This document shows, piece by piece, positions 1 through 13,393 of a stretch of DNA of 64,000 bases. Source of the DNA: Petrolisthes cinctipes (taxonomy: Eukaryota; Arthropoda; Malacostraca; Decapoda; Porcellanidae); NCBI GenBank assembly GCA_033782935.1, contig JAWQEG010000490.1, positions 2,076,001-2,140,000 of the forward strand, given 5' to 3'. The translations under genes and the position numbers were made by a program. Each line of letters begins with the position of its first letter. Position 1 is the stretch's first letter. The notes under the pieces were generated by a model, which saw only the letters and a program-made list of their open reading frames with translations, was not told the origin of the DNA and ran no database searches.

Positions 1-705
1 AAGATCGATTTTCAGTATGTTTTTGGCCTGTATTTTGAAAATACTCTAACACGGAGTAGGTATGTACAGATACCTTCTGGGACCTCTAAATATCGAATTT
101 TCGGGTTTTGGGACTGAATATGAGATATCGACTTTTTGGCACCTAAAATGTCGATTTTTAGCATGTTTTTACCCTATATTTTGAAAATATTCTAGCAATG
201 AGTAGGCATGTACAGATTGCTTCTGGGACCCCAAAATATTGAATATTCGGGTGTTTTGAGCCTGAATTTGAGATATAAACGGGTACAGAAGATACAAGCA
301 CATATTGACTTTGGGCACCAAAAATATCGATTTTCAGCATGTTTTGGGCCTGAATTTTGAAAATACTCTAACACGGAGTAGGCATGTACAGATCGCTTCT
401 GGGACCCCAAAATATCGAATTTTCGGGTGTTTAGGGCCAGAATTTGAGATATAAACGGGTACAGAAGATGCATGCACATATCGACTTTTGGGCACCTAAA
501 AGATCGATTTTCAGTATGTTTTTGGCCTGTATTTTGAAAATACTCTATCACGGAGTAGGCATGTACAGATACCTTCTGGGACCCCAAAATATTGAATTTT
601 CGGGTGTTTTGAGCCTGAATTTGAGATATAAACGGGTACAAAAGATACATGCACATATTGACTTTGGGCACCAAAAATATCGATTTTCAGCATGTTTTGG
701 TCCTG
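1..705 (+). repeat. Irregular lead-in: tail of c2, short a1, b2, c2, a1/b2 hybrid
   Basis: The window opens in the last 30 bp of a c2 monomer. The next a1 (31-176) is 146 bp, with GTG missing from its CGGGTGTTTT. A b2 (177-352) and a c2 (353-529) follow. The monomer at 530-705 begins as a1 (CTATCAC, CAGATACCTTC) and continues as b2 (CCCCAAAATATTG, GGGCACCAAAAA), so it is a crossover product. Nothing but satellite is present. Confidence 0.8.
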
Positions 706-2817
706 AATTTTGAAAATACTCTAACACGGAGTAGGCATGTACAGATCGCTTCTGGGACCCCAAAATATAGAATTTTCGGGTGTTTAGGGCCAGAATTTGA
801 GATATAAACGGGTACAGAAGATGCATGCACATATCGACTTTTGGGCACCTAAAAGATCGATTTTCAGTATGTTTTTGGCCTGTATTTTGAAAATACTCTA
901 ACACGGAGTAGGCATGTACAGATACCTTCTGGGACCTCTAAATATCGAATTTTCGGGTGTTTTGGGACTGAATCTGAGATATCGATTTTTTGGCACCTAA
1001 AATGTCGATTTTTAGCATGTTTTTACCCTATATTTTGAAAATATTCTAGCACTGTGTAGGCATGTACAGATTGCTTCTGGGACCCCAAAATATTGAATTT
1101 TCGGGTGTTTTGAGCCTGAATTTAAGATATAAACGGGTACAGAAGATTCATGCACATATTGACTTTGGGAACCTAAAAGATCGATTTTTAGCATGTTTTT
1201 AGCCTATATTTTGAAAATATTCTAGCACTGAGTAGGCATGTACAGATTGCTTCTGGGACCCCAAAATATTGAATTTTCGGGTGTTTTGATCCTGAATTTG
1301 AGATATAAACGGGTACAGAAGATACATGCACATATTGACTTTGGGCACCAAAAATATCGATTTTCAGCATGTTTTGGGCCTGAATTTTGAAAATACTCTA
1401 ACACGGAGTAGGCATGTACAGATCGCTTCTGGGACCCCAAAATATCGAATTTTCGGGTGTTTAGGGCCAGAATTTGAGATATAAACGGGTACAGAAGATG
1501 CATGCACATATCGACTTTTGTGCACCTAAAAGATCGATTTTCAGTATGTTTTTGGCCTGTATTTTGAAAATACTCTAACACGGAGTAGGTATGTACAGAT
1601 CGCTTCTGGGACCTCTAAATATCGAATTTTCGGGTGTTTTGGGACTGAATTTGAGATATCGACTTTTTGGCACCTAAAATGTCGATTTTTAGCATGTTTT
1701 TAGCCTATATTTTGAAAATATTCTAGCACTGTGTAGGCATGTACAGATTGCTTCTGGGACCCCAAAATATTGATTTTTCGGGTGTTTTGAGCCTGAATTT
1801 GAGATATAAACGGGTACAGAAGATGCATGCACATATTGACTTTGGGCATCTAAAATATCGATTTTCAGCATGTTTTGGGCCTGTATTTTGAAAATACTCT
1901 AACACTGAGTAGGCATGTACAGATTGCTTCTGGGACCCCAAAATATTGAATTTTCGGGTGTTTTGAGCCTGAATTTGAGATATAAACGGGTACTGAAGAT
2001 GCATGCACATATCGACTTTTGTGCACCTAAAAGATCGATTTTCAGTATGTTTTGAGCATGTATTTTGAAAATACTCTAACACGGAGTAGGCATGTACAGA
2101 TCGCTTCTGGGACCCCTAAATATCGAATTTTCGGGTGTTTTGGGACTGAATTTGAGATATCGACTTTTTGGCACCTAAAAGATCGATTTTTAGCATGTTT
2201 TTAGCATATATTTTGAAAATATTCTAGCAATGAGTAGGCATGTACAGATTGCTTCTGGGACCCCAAAATATTGAATTTTCGGGTGTTTTGAGCCTGAATT
2301 TGAGATATAAACGGGTACAGAAGATACATGCACATATTGACTTTGGGCACCAAAAATATCGATTTTCAGCATGTTTTGGGCCTGAATTTTGAAAATACTC
2401 TAATACGGAGTAGGCATGTACAGATCGCTTCTGGGACCCCAAAATATCGAATTTTCGGGTGTTTAGGGCCAGAATTTGAGATATAAACGGGTACAGAAGA
2501 TGCATGCACATATCGACTTTTGGGCACCTAAAAGATCGATTTTCAGTATGTTTTTGGCCTGTATTTTGAAAATACTCTAACACGGAGTAGGCATGTACAG
2601 ATACCTTCTGAGACCTCTAAATATCGAATTTTCGGGTGTTTTGGGACTGAATTTGAGATATCGATTTTTTGACACCTAAAATGTCGATTTTTAGCATGTT
2701 TTTAGCCTATATTTTGAAAATATTATAGCACTGTGTAGGCATGTACAGATTGCTTCTGGGACCCAAAATATTGAATTTTCGGGTGTTTTGAGCCTGAATT
2801 TGAGATATAAACGGGTA
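706..2817 (+). repeat. Segmental duplication at 2356-bp offset, copy 1
   Basis: The order of monomers and many private variants recur 2356 bp downstream. Shared marks include a b monomer with an a-like 3' end (GGAACCTAAAAGATCG, near 1170), GATTTAAGATATAAACGGG-type changes in the same monomer (GAATTTAAGATAT), CAAAATATTGATTTTTCGGG near 1763, and ATTATAGCACTGTG with GGGACCCAAAAT near 2720-2765. Similarity stops near 2817, where this copy has TACAGAAGATAC and the other has TACTGAAGATGC. The left limit is uncertain because the flanking c2 monomers are alike. Confidence 0.8.
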
Positions 2818-3061
2818 CAGAAGATACATGCACATATTGACTTTGGGCATCTAAAATATCGATTTTCAGCATGTTTTGGGCCTGTATTTTGAAAATACTC
2901 TAACACTGAGTAGGCATGTACAGATTGCTTCTGGGACCCCAAAATATTGAATTTTCGGGTGTTTTGAGCCTGAATTTGAGATATAAACGGGTACTGGAGA
3001 TGCATACACATATCGACTTTTGTGCACCTAAAAGATCGATTTTCAGTATCTTTTGAGCATG

Positions 3062-5173
3062 TATTTTGAAAATACTCTAACACGGAGTAGGCATGTACAG
3101 ATCGCTTCTGGGACCCCAAAATATCGAATTTTCGGGTGTTTAGGGCCAGAATTTGAGATATAAACGGGTACAGAAGATGCATGCACATATCGACTTTTGG
3201 GCACCTAAAAGATCGATTTTCAGTATGTTTTTGGCCTGTATTTTGAAAATACTCTAACACGGAGTAGGCATGTACAGATACCTTCTGGGACCTCTAAATA
3301 TCGAATTTTCGGGTGTTTTGGGACTGAATTTGAGATATCGATTTTTTGGCACCTAAAATGTCGATTTTTAGCATGTTTTTACACTATATTTTGAAAATAT
3401 TCTTGCACTGTGTAGGCATGTACAGATTGCTTCTGGGACCCCAAAATATTGAATTTTCGGGTGTTTTGAGCCTGAATTTAAGATATAAACGGGTACAGAA
3501 GATACATGCACATATTGACTATAGGAACCTAAAAGATCGATTTTTAGCATGTTTTTAGCCTATATTTTGAAAATATTCTAGCACTGAGTAGACATTTACA
3601 GATTGCTTCTGGGACCCCAAAATATTGAATTTTCGGGTGTTTTGAGCCTGAATTTGAGATATAAACGGGTACAGAAGATACATGCACATATTGACTTTGG
3701 GCACCAAAAATATCGATTTTCAGCATGTTTTGGGCCTGAATTTTGAAAATACTCTAACACGGAGTAGGCATGTACAGATCGCTTCTGGGACCCCAAAATA
3801 TCGAATTTTCGGGTGTTTAGGGCCAGAATTTGAGATATAAACGGGTACAGAAGATGCATGCACATATCGACTTTTGGGCACCTAAAAGATCGATTTTCAG
3901 TATGTTTTTGGCCTGTATTTTGAAAATACTCTAACACGGAGTAGGTATGTACAGATACCTTCTGGGACCTCTAAATATCGAATTTTCGGGTGTTTTGGGA
4001 CTGAATTTGAGATATCGACTTTTTGGCACCTAAAATGTCGATTTTTAGCATGTTTTTAGCCTATATTTTGAAAATATTCTAGCACTGTGTAGGCATGTAC
4101 AGATTGCTTCTGGGACTCCAAAATATTGATTTTTCGGGTGTTTTGAGCCTGAATTTGAGATATAAACGGGTACAGAAGATGCATGCACATATTGACTTTG
4201 GGCATCTAAAATATCGATTTTCAGCATGTTTTGGGCCTGTATTTTGAAAATACTCTAACACTGAGTAGGCATGTACAGATTGCTTCTGGGACCCCAAAAT
4301 ATTGAATTTTCGGGTGTTTTGAGCCTGAATTTGAGATATAAACGGGTACTGAAGATGCATGCACATATCGACTTTTGTGCACCTAAAAGATCGATTTTCA
4401 GTATGTTTTGAGCATGTATTTTGAAAATACTCTAACACGGAGTAGGCATGTACAGATCGCTTCTGGGACCCCTAAATATCGAATTTTCGGGTGTTTTGGG
4501 ACTGAATTTGAGATATCGACTTTTTGGCACCTAAAAGATCGATTTTTAGCATGTTTTTAGCCTATATTTTGAAAATATTCTAGCAATGAGTAGGCATGTA
4601 CAGATTGCTTCTGGGACTCCAAAATATTGAATTTTCGGGTGTTTTGAGCCTGAATTTGAGATATAAACGGGTACAGAAGATACATGCACATATTGACTTT
4701 GGGCACCAAAAATATCGATTTTCAGCATGTTTTGGGCCTGAATTTTGAAAATACTCTAACACGGAGTAGGCATGTACAGATCGCTTCTGGGACCCCAAAA
4801 TATCGAATTTTCGGGTGTTTAGGGCCAGAATTTGAGATATAAACGGGTACAGAAGATGCATGCACATATCGACTTTTGGGCACCTAAAAGATCGATTTTC
4901 AGTATGTTTTTGGCCTGTATTTTGAAAATACTCTAACACGGAGTAGGCATGTACAGATACCTTCTGGGACCTCTAAATATCGAATTTTCGGGTGTTTTGG
5001 GACTGAATTTGAGATATCGATTTTTTGACACCTAAAATTTCGATTTTTAGCATGTTTTTAGCCTATATTTTGAAAATATTATAGCACTGTGTAGGCATGT
5101 ACAGATTGCTTCTGGGACCCAAAATATTGAATTTTCGGGTGTTTTGAGCCTGAATTTGAGATATAAACGGGTA
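3062..5173 (+). repeat. Segmental duplication at 2356-bp offset, copy 2
   Basis: Matches 706-2817 unit for unit. It carries its own later changes, for example TCTTGCACTG near 3402, GACTATAGGAACC near 3517, GGGACTCC near 4113 and 4615, and TTTCGATTTTTAG near 5038 where copy 1 has GTCGATTTTTAG. This pattern suggests one duplication of about four to five trimers followed by point change. Confidence 0.8.
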
Positions 5174-8100
5174 CTGAAGATGCATGCACATATCGACTTT
5201 TGTGCACCTAAAAGATCGATTTTCAGTATGTTTTGAGCATGTATTTTAAAAATACTCTAACACGGAGTAGGCATGTACAGATCCCTTCTGGGACCCCTAA
5301 ATATCGAATTTTCGGGTGTTTTGGGACTGAATTTGAGATATAAACGGGTACAGAAGATGCATGCACATATCGACTTTTGGGCACCTAAAAGATCGATTTT
5401 CAGTATGTTTTTGGCTAGTATATTGAAAATACTCTAACACGTAGTAGGCATGTACAGATACCTTCTGGGACCCCTAAATATCGAATTTTCGGGTGTTTTG
5501 GGACTGAATTTGAGATATCGACTTTTTGGCACTTAAAAGATCGATTTTTAGCATGTTTTTAGCCTATATTTTGAAAATATTCTAGCACTGTACAGATTGC
5601 TTCTGGGACCCCAAAATATTGAATTTTCGGGTGTTTTGAGCCTGAATTTGAGATATAAACGGGTACAGAAGATACATGCACATATTGACTTTGGGCATCT
5701 AAAATATCGATTTTCAGCATGTTTTGGGCCTGTATTTTGAAAATACTCTAACACTGAGTAAGCATGTACAGATTGCTTCTGGGACCCCAAAATATTGAAT
5801 TTTCGGGTGTTTTGAGCCTGAATTTGAGATATAAACGGGTACTGAAGATGCATGCACATATCGACTTTTGTGCACCTAAAAGATCGATTTTCAGTATGTT
5901 TTGTGCATGTATTTTGAAAATACTCTAACACGGAGTAGGCATGTACAGATCGCTTCTGGGACCCCTAAATATCGAATTTTCGGGTGTTTTGAGACTGAAT
6001 TTGAGATATCGACTTTTTGGCACCTAAAAGATCGATTTTTAGCATGTTTTTAGCCTATATTTTGAAAATATTCTAGCATTGAGTAGGCATGTACAGATTG
6101 CTTCTGGGACCCCAAAATATTGATTTTTCGGGTGTTTTGAGCCTGAATTTGAGATATAAACGGGTACAGAAGATACATGCACATATTGACTTTGGGCATC
6201 TAAAATATCGATTTTCAGCATGTTTTGGGCCTGTATTTTGAAAATACTCTAACACTGAGTAGGCATGTACAGATTGCTTCTGGGACCCCAAAATATTGAA
6301 TTTTCGGGTGTTTTGAGCCTGAATTTGAGATATAAACGGGTACTGAAGATGCATGCACATATCGACTTTTGTGCACCTAAAAGATCGATTTTCAGTATGT
6401 TTTGAGCATGAATTTTGAAAATACTCTAACACGGAGTAGGCATGTACAGATCGCTTCTGGGACCCCTAAATATCGAATTTTCGGGTGTTTTGGGACTGAA
6501 TTTGAGATATCGACTTTTTGGCACCTAAAAGATCGATTTTTAGCATGTTTTTAGCCTATATTTTGAAAATATTCTAGCAATGAGTAGGCATGTACAGATT
6601 GCTTCTGGGACCCCAAAATATCGAATTTTCGGGTGTTTAGGGCCAGAATTTGAGATATAAACGGGTACAGAAGATGCATGCACATATCGACTTTTGGGCA
6701 CCTAAAAGATCGATTTTCAGTATGTTTTTGGCCTTTATTTTGAAAATACTCTAACACGGAGTAGGCATGTACAGATACCTTCTGGGACCTCTAAATATCG
6801 AATTTTCGGGAGTTTTGGGACTGAATTTGAGATATCGATTTTTTTACACCTAAAATGTCGATTTTTAGCATGTTTTTAGCCTATATTTTGAAAATATTAT
6901 AGCACTGTGTAGGCATGTACAGATTGCTTCTGGGACCCAAAATATTGAATTTTCGGGTGTTTTGAGCCTGAATTTGAGATATAAACGGGTACAGAAAATA
7001 CATGCACATATTGACTTTGGGCACCAAAAATATCGATTTTCAGCATGTTTTGGGCCTGAATTTTGAAAATACTCTAACACGGAGTATGCATGTACAGATA
7101 ACTTCTGGGACCCCAAAATATCGAATTTTCGGGTGTTTAGGGCCAGAATTTGAGATATAAACGGGTACAGAAGATGCATGCACATATCGACTTTTGGGCA
7201 CCTAAAAGATCGATTTTCAGTATGTTTTTGTCCTGTATTTTGAAAATACTCTATCACGGAGTAGGCATGTACAGATACCTTCTGGGACCTCTAAATATCG
7301 AATTTTCGGGTGTTTTGGGACTGAATTTGAGATATCGATTTTTTGGCACCTAAAATGTCGAGTTTTAGCATGTTTTTTGCCTATATTTTGAAAATATTCT
7401 AGCACTGTTTAGGCATGTACAGATTGCTTCTGGGACCCCAAAATATTGAATTTTCGGGTGTTTTGAGCCTGAATTTGAGATATAAACGGGTACTGAAGAT
7501 GCATACACATATCGACTTTTGTGCACCTAAAAGATCGATTTTCAGTATGTTTTGAGCATGTATTTTGAAAATACTCTAACACGGAGTAGGCATGTACAGA
7601 TTGCTTCTGGGACCCCAAAATATTGAATTTTCGGGTGTTTTGAGCCTGAATTTGAGATATAAACGGGTACAGAAGATACATGCACATATTGACTTTGGGC
7701 ATCTAAAATATCGATTTTCAGCATGTTTTGGACCTGAATTTTGAAAATACTCTAACACTGAGTAGGCATGTACAGATTGCTTCTGGGACCCCAAAATATT
7801 GAATTTTCGGGTGTTTTGAGCTTGAAATTGAGATATAAACGGGTACTGAAGATGCATGCACATATCGACTTTTGTGCACCTAAAAGATCGATTTTCAGTA
7901 TGTTTTGAGCATGTATTTTGAAAATACTCTAACACGGAGTAGGCATGTACAGATCGCTTCTGGGACCCCTAAATATCGAATTTTCGGGTGTTTTGGGACT
8001 GAATTTGAGATATCGACTTTTTGGCACCTAAAAGATCGATTTTTAGCATGTTTTTAGCCTATATTTTGAAAATATTCTAGCAATGAGTAGGCATGTACAG

Positions 8101-11100
8101 ATTGCTTCTGGGACCCCAAAATATTGAATTTTCGGGTGTTTTGAGCCTGAATTTGAGATATAAACGGGTACAGAAGATACATGCACATATTGACTTTGGG
8201 CACCAAAAATATCGATTTTCAGCATGTTTTGGGCCTGAATTTTGAAAATACTCTAACACGGAGTAGGCATGTACAGATCGCTTCTGGGACCCCAAAATAT
8301 CGAATTTTCGGGTGTTTAGGGCCAGAATTTGAGATATAAACGGGTACAGAAGATGCATGCACATATCGACTTTTGGGCACCTAAAAGATCGATTTTCAGT
8401 ATGTTTTTGGCCTGTATTTTGAAAATACTCTAACACGGAGTAGGCATGTACAGATACCTTCTGGGACCTCTAAATATCGAATTTTCGGGTGTTTTGGGAC
8501 TGAATTTGAGATATCGATTTTTTGGCACCTAAAATGTCGATTTTTAGCATGTTTTTAGCCTATATTTTGAAAATATTCTAGCACTGTGTAGGCATGTACA
8601 GATTGCTTCTGGGACCCCAAAATATTGATTTTTCGGGTGTTTTGAGCCAGAATTTGAGATATAAACGGGTACAGAAGATACATGCACATATTGACTTTGG
8701 GCATCTAAAATATCGATTTTCAGCATGTTTTGGGACTGTATTTTGAAAATACTCTAACACTGAGTGGGCATGTACAGATTGCTTCTGGGACCCCAAAATA
8801 TTGAATTTTCGGGTGTTTTGAGCCTGAATTTGAGATATAAACGGGTACTGAAGATGCATGCACATATCGACTTTTGTGCACCTAAAAGATCGATTTTCAG
8901 TATGTTTTGAGCATGTATTTTGAAAATACTCTAACACGGAGTAGGCATGTACAGATCGCTTCTGGGACCCCTAAATATCGAATTTTCGGGTGTTTTGGGA
9001 CTGAATTTGAGATATCGACTTTTTGGCACCTAAAAGATCGATTTTTAGCATGTTTTTAGCCTATATTTTGAAAATATTCTAGCACTGAGTAGGCATGTAC
9101 AGATTGCTTCTGGGACCCCAAAATATTGAATTTTCGGGTGTTTTGAGCCTGAATTTGAGATATAAACGGGTACAGAAGATACATGCACATATTGACTTTG
9201 GGCACCAAAAATATCGATTTTCAGCATGTTTTGGGCCTGAATTTTGAAAATACTCTAACACGGAGTAGGCATGTACAGATCGCTTCTGGGACCCCAAAAT
9301 ATCGAATTTTCGGGTGTTTAGGGCCAGAATTTGAGATATAAACGGGTACAGAAGATGCATGCACATATCGACTTTTGTTCACCTAAAAGATCGATTTTCA
9401 GCATGTTTTTGGCCTGTATTTTGAAAATACTCTATCACGGAGTAGGCATGTACAGATACCTTCTGGGACCTCTAAATATCGAATTTTCGGGTGTTTTGGG
9501 ACTGAATTTGAGATATCGATTTTTTGGCACCTAAAATGTCGAGTTTCAGCATGTTTTTAGCCTATATTTTGAAAATATTCTAGCACTGTGTAGGCATGTA
9601 CAGATTGCTTCTGGGACCCCAAAATATTGAATTTTCGGGTGTTTTGAGCCTGAATTTGAGATATAAACGGGTACTGAAGATGCATGCACATATCGACTTT
9701 TGTGCACCTAAAAGATCGATTTTCAGTATGTTTTGAGCATGTATTTTGAAAATACTCTAACACGGAGTAGGCATGAACAGATCGCTTCTGGGACCCCTAA
9801 ATATCGAATTTTCGGGTGGTTTGGGACTGAATTTGAGATATCGACTTTTTGGCACCTAACAGATCGATTTTTAGCATGTTTTTAGCCTATATTTTGAAAA
9901 TATTCTAGCACTGAGTAGGCATGTACAGATTGCTTCTGGGACCCCAAAATATTGAATTTTCGGGTGTTTTGAGCCTGAATTTGAGATATAAACGGGTACA
10001 GAAGATACATGCACATATTGACTTTGGGCACCAAAAATATCGATTTTCAGCATGTTTTGGGCCTGAATTTTGAAAATACTCTAACACGGAGTAGGCATGT
10101 ACAGATCGCTTCTGGGACCCCAAAATATCGAATTTTCGGGTGTTTAGGGCCAGAATTTGAGATATAAACGGGTACAGAAGATGCATGCACATATCGACTT
10201 TTGGGCACCTAAAAGATCGATTTTCAGTATGTTTTTGGCCTGTATTTTGAAAATACTCTAACACAAAGTAGGCATGTACAGATACCTTCTGGGACCTCTA
10301 AATATCGAATTTTCGGGTGTTTTGGGACTGAATTTGAGATATCGATTTTTTGACACCTAAAATATCGATTTTTAGCATGTTTTTAGCCTATATTTTGAAA
10401 ATATTATAGCACTGTGTAGGCATGTACAGATTGCTTCTGGGACCCAAAATATTGAATTTCTGGTGTTTTGAGCCTGAATTTGAGATATAAACGGGTACAG
10501 AAGATACATGCACATATTGACTTTGGGCATCTAAAATATCGATTTTCAGCATGTTTTGGGCCTGTATTTTGAAAATACTCTAACACGGAGTAGGCATGTA
10601 CAGATCGCTTCTGGGACCCCTAAATATCGAATTTTCGGGTGTTTTGGGACTGAATTTGAGATATCGACTTTTTGGCACCTAAAAGATCGATTTTTAGCAT
10701 GTTTTTAGCCTATATTTTGAAAATATTCTAGCACTGAGTAGGCATGTACAGATTGCTTCTGGGACCCCAAAATATTGAATTTTCGGGTGTTTTGAGCCTG
10801 AATTTGAGATATAAACGGGTACAGAAGATACATGCACATATTGACTTTGGGCACCAAAAATATCGATTTTCAGCATGTTTTGGGCCTGAATTTTGAAAAT
10901 ACTCTAACACGGAGTAGGCATGTACAGATCGCTTCTGGGACCCCAAAATATCGAATTTTCGGGTGTTTAGGGCCAGAATTTGAGATATAAACGTGTACAG
11001 AAGATGCATGCACATATCGACTTTTGGGCACCTAAAAGATCGATTTTCAGTATGTTTTTGGCCTGTATTTTGAAAATACTCTAACACGGAGTAGGCATGT

Positions 11101-11742
11101 ACAGATACCTTCTGGGACCTCTAAATATCGAATTTTCGGGTGTTTTGGGACTGAATTTGAGATATCGATTTTTTGGCACCTAAAATGTCGATTTTTAGCA
11201 TGTTTTTAGCCTATATTTTGAAAATATTCTAGCACTGTGTAGGCATGTACAGATTGCTTCTGGGACCCCAAAATATTGAATTTTCGGGTGTTTTGAGCCT
11301 GAATTTGAGATATAAACGGGTACAGAAGATACATGCACATATTGACTTTGGGCATCTAAAATATTTATTTTCAGCATGTTTTGGGCCTGTATTTTGAAAA
11401 TACTCTAACTCTGAGTAGGCATGTAGAGATTGCTTCTGGGACCCCAAAATATTGATTTTTCGGGTGTTTTGAGCCTGAATTTGAGATATAAACGGGTACA
11501 GAAGATACATGCACATATTGACTTTGGGCACCAAAAATATCCATTTTCAGCATGTTTTGGGCCTGAATTTTGAAAATACTCTAACACGGAGTAGGCATGT
11601 ACAGATCGCTTCTGGGACCCCAAAATATCGAATTTTCGGGTGTTTAAGGCCAGAATTTGAGATATAAACGGGTACAGAAGATGCATGCACATATCGACTT
11701 TTGGGCACCTAAAAGATCGATTTTCAGTATGTTTTTGGCCTG
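5174..11742 (+). repeat. Mixed HOR stretch with 3-, 4- and 5-mer units
   Basis: Contains X and Y trimers, an 826-bp five-monomer unit (between the a/b junctions at 9045 and 9871), an 823-bp relative (9871 to 10694) and a 677-bp four-monomer unit (11195 to 11872). It holds the first 10-bp-deletion b monomer (junction 5590) and a hybrid near 5341 in which an a-type 5' part keeps the full AAACGGGTAC segment. No gene or foreign DNA is seen. Confidence 0.8.
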
Positions 11743-12744
11743 TATTTTGAAAATACTCTAACACGGAGTAGGCATGTACAGATACCTTCTGGGACCTCTA
11801 AATATCGAATTTTTGGGTGTTATGGGACTGAATTTGAGATATCGACTTTTTGGCACCTAAAATATCGATTTTTAACATGTTTTTAGCCTATATTTTGAAA
11901 ATATTATATCACTGTGTAGGCATGTACAGATTGCTTCTGGGACCCCAAAATATTGATTTTTCGGGTGTTTTGAGCCTGAATTTGAGATATAAACGGGTAC
12001 AGAAGATACATGCACATATTGACTTTGGGCATCTAAAATATCGATTTTCAGCATGTTTTGGGCCTGTATTTTGAAAATACTCTAACACTGAGTAAGCATG
12101 TACAGATTGCTTCTGGGACCCCAAAATATTGAATTTTCGGGTGTTTTGAGCCTGAATTTGAGATATAAACGGGTACTGAAGATGCATGCACATATCGACT
12201 TTTGTGCACCTAAAAGATCGATTTTCAGTATGTTTTGAGCATGTATTTTGAAAATACTCTAACACGGAGTAGGCATGTACAGATCGCTTCTGGGACCCCT
12301 AAATATCGAATTTTCGGGTGTTTTGGGACTGAATTTGAGATATCGACTTTTTGGCACCTAAAAGATCGATTTTTAGCATGTTTTTAGCCTATATTTTGAA
12401 AATATTCTAGCACTGAGTAGGCATGTACAGATTGCTTCTGGGACCCCAAAATATCGAATTTTCGGGTGTTTTGAGCCTGACTTTAAGATATAAACGAGTA
12501 CAGAAGATACATGCACATATTGACTTTGGGCACCAAAAATATCGATTTTCAGCATGTTTTGGGCCTGAATTTTGAAAATACTCTAACACGGAGTAGGCAT
12601 GTACAGATCGCTTCTGGGACCCCAAAATATCGAATTTTCGGGTGTTTAGGGCCAGAATTTGAGATATAAACGGGTACAGAAGATGCATGCACATATCGAC
12701 TTTTGGGCACCTAAAAGATCGATTTTCAGTATGTTTTTGGCCTG
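11743..12744 (+). repeat. Complete 1002-bp HOR copy
   Basis: An a1-b1-c1-a2-b2-c2 unit of exactly 1002 bp between successive c2/a1 junctions. It has private changes such as TTTTTGGGTGTTATGGG in a1 and ATTATATCACTG at the start of b1. It is followed by a lone 501-bp trimer (a1-b2-c2, 12745-13245), which breaks the strict X-Y alternation. Confidence 0.85.
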
Positions 12745-13245
12745 TATTTTGAAAATACTCTAACACGGAGTAGGCATGTACAGATACCTTCTGGGACCTC
12801 TAAATATCGAATTTTCGGGTGTTTTGGGACTGAATTTGAGATATCGATTTTTTGGCACCTAAAATGTCGATTTTTAGCATGTTTTTAGCCTATATTTTGA
12901 AAATATTATAGCACTGTGTAGGCATGTACAGATTGCTTCTGGGACCCCAAAATATTGAATTTTCGGGTGTTTTGAGCCTGAATTTGAGATATAAACGGGT
13001 ACAGAAGATACATGCACATATTGACTTCGGGCACCAAAAATATCGATTTTCAGCATGTTTTGGGCCTGAATTTTGAAAATACTCTAACACGGAGTAGGCA
13101 TGTACAGATCGCTTCTGGGACCCCAAAATATCGAATTTTCGGGTGTTTAGGGCCAGAATTTGAGATATAAACGGGTACAGAAGATGCATGCACATATCGA
13201 CTTTTGGGCACCTAAAAGATCGATTTTCAGTATGTTTTTGGCCTG

Positions 13246-13258
13246 TATTTTGAAAATA
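13246..13258. repeat. 13-bp perfect dyad TATTTTGAAAATA (reference copy; one per monomer)
   Basis: The arms TATTTT and AAAATA are perfectly complementary around a central G. A copy starts almost every monomer; after b2 monomers it reads AATTTTGAAAATA. It is the most constant landmark in the array and was used to define monomer borders. Short dyads are common in satellites and may promote cruciform or hairpin forms. That role is inferred, not shown. Confidence 0.9.
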
Positions 13259-13393
13259 CTCTATCACGGAGTAGGCATGTACAGATACCTTCTGGGACTT
13301 CTAAATATCGAATTTTCGGGTGTTATGGGACTGAATTTGAGATATCGATTTTTTGGCACCTAAAATGTCGAGTTTTAGCATGTTTTTAGCCTA
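13246..13393 (+). repeat. Monomer a1 (148 bp, first monomer of trimer X)
   Basis: Usual diagnostic sites are CAGATACCTTCTGGGACCTC, TTTTGGGACTG, and ATATCGATTTTTTGGCACC followed by AAAATGTCG. It lacks 29 bp compared with c monomers; the junction is at 13345/13346, directly after GATAT. This copy has local variants: CTATCAC in place of CTAACAC, GGGACTTC in place of GGGACCTC, GTTATGGG in place of GTTTTGGG, and TCGAGTTTT in place of TCGATTTTT. Confidence 0.9.
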
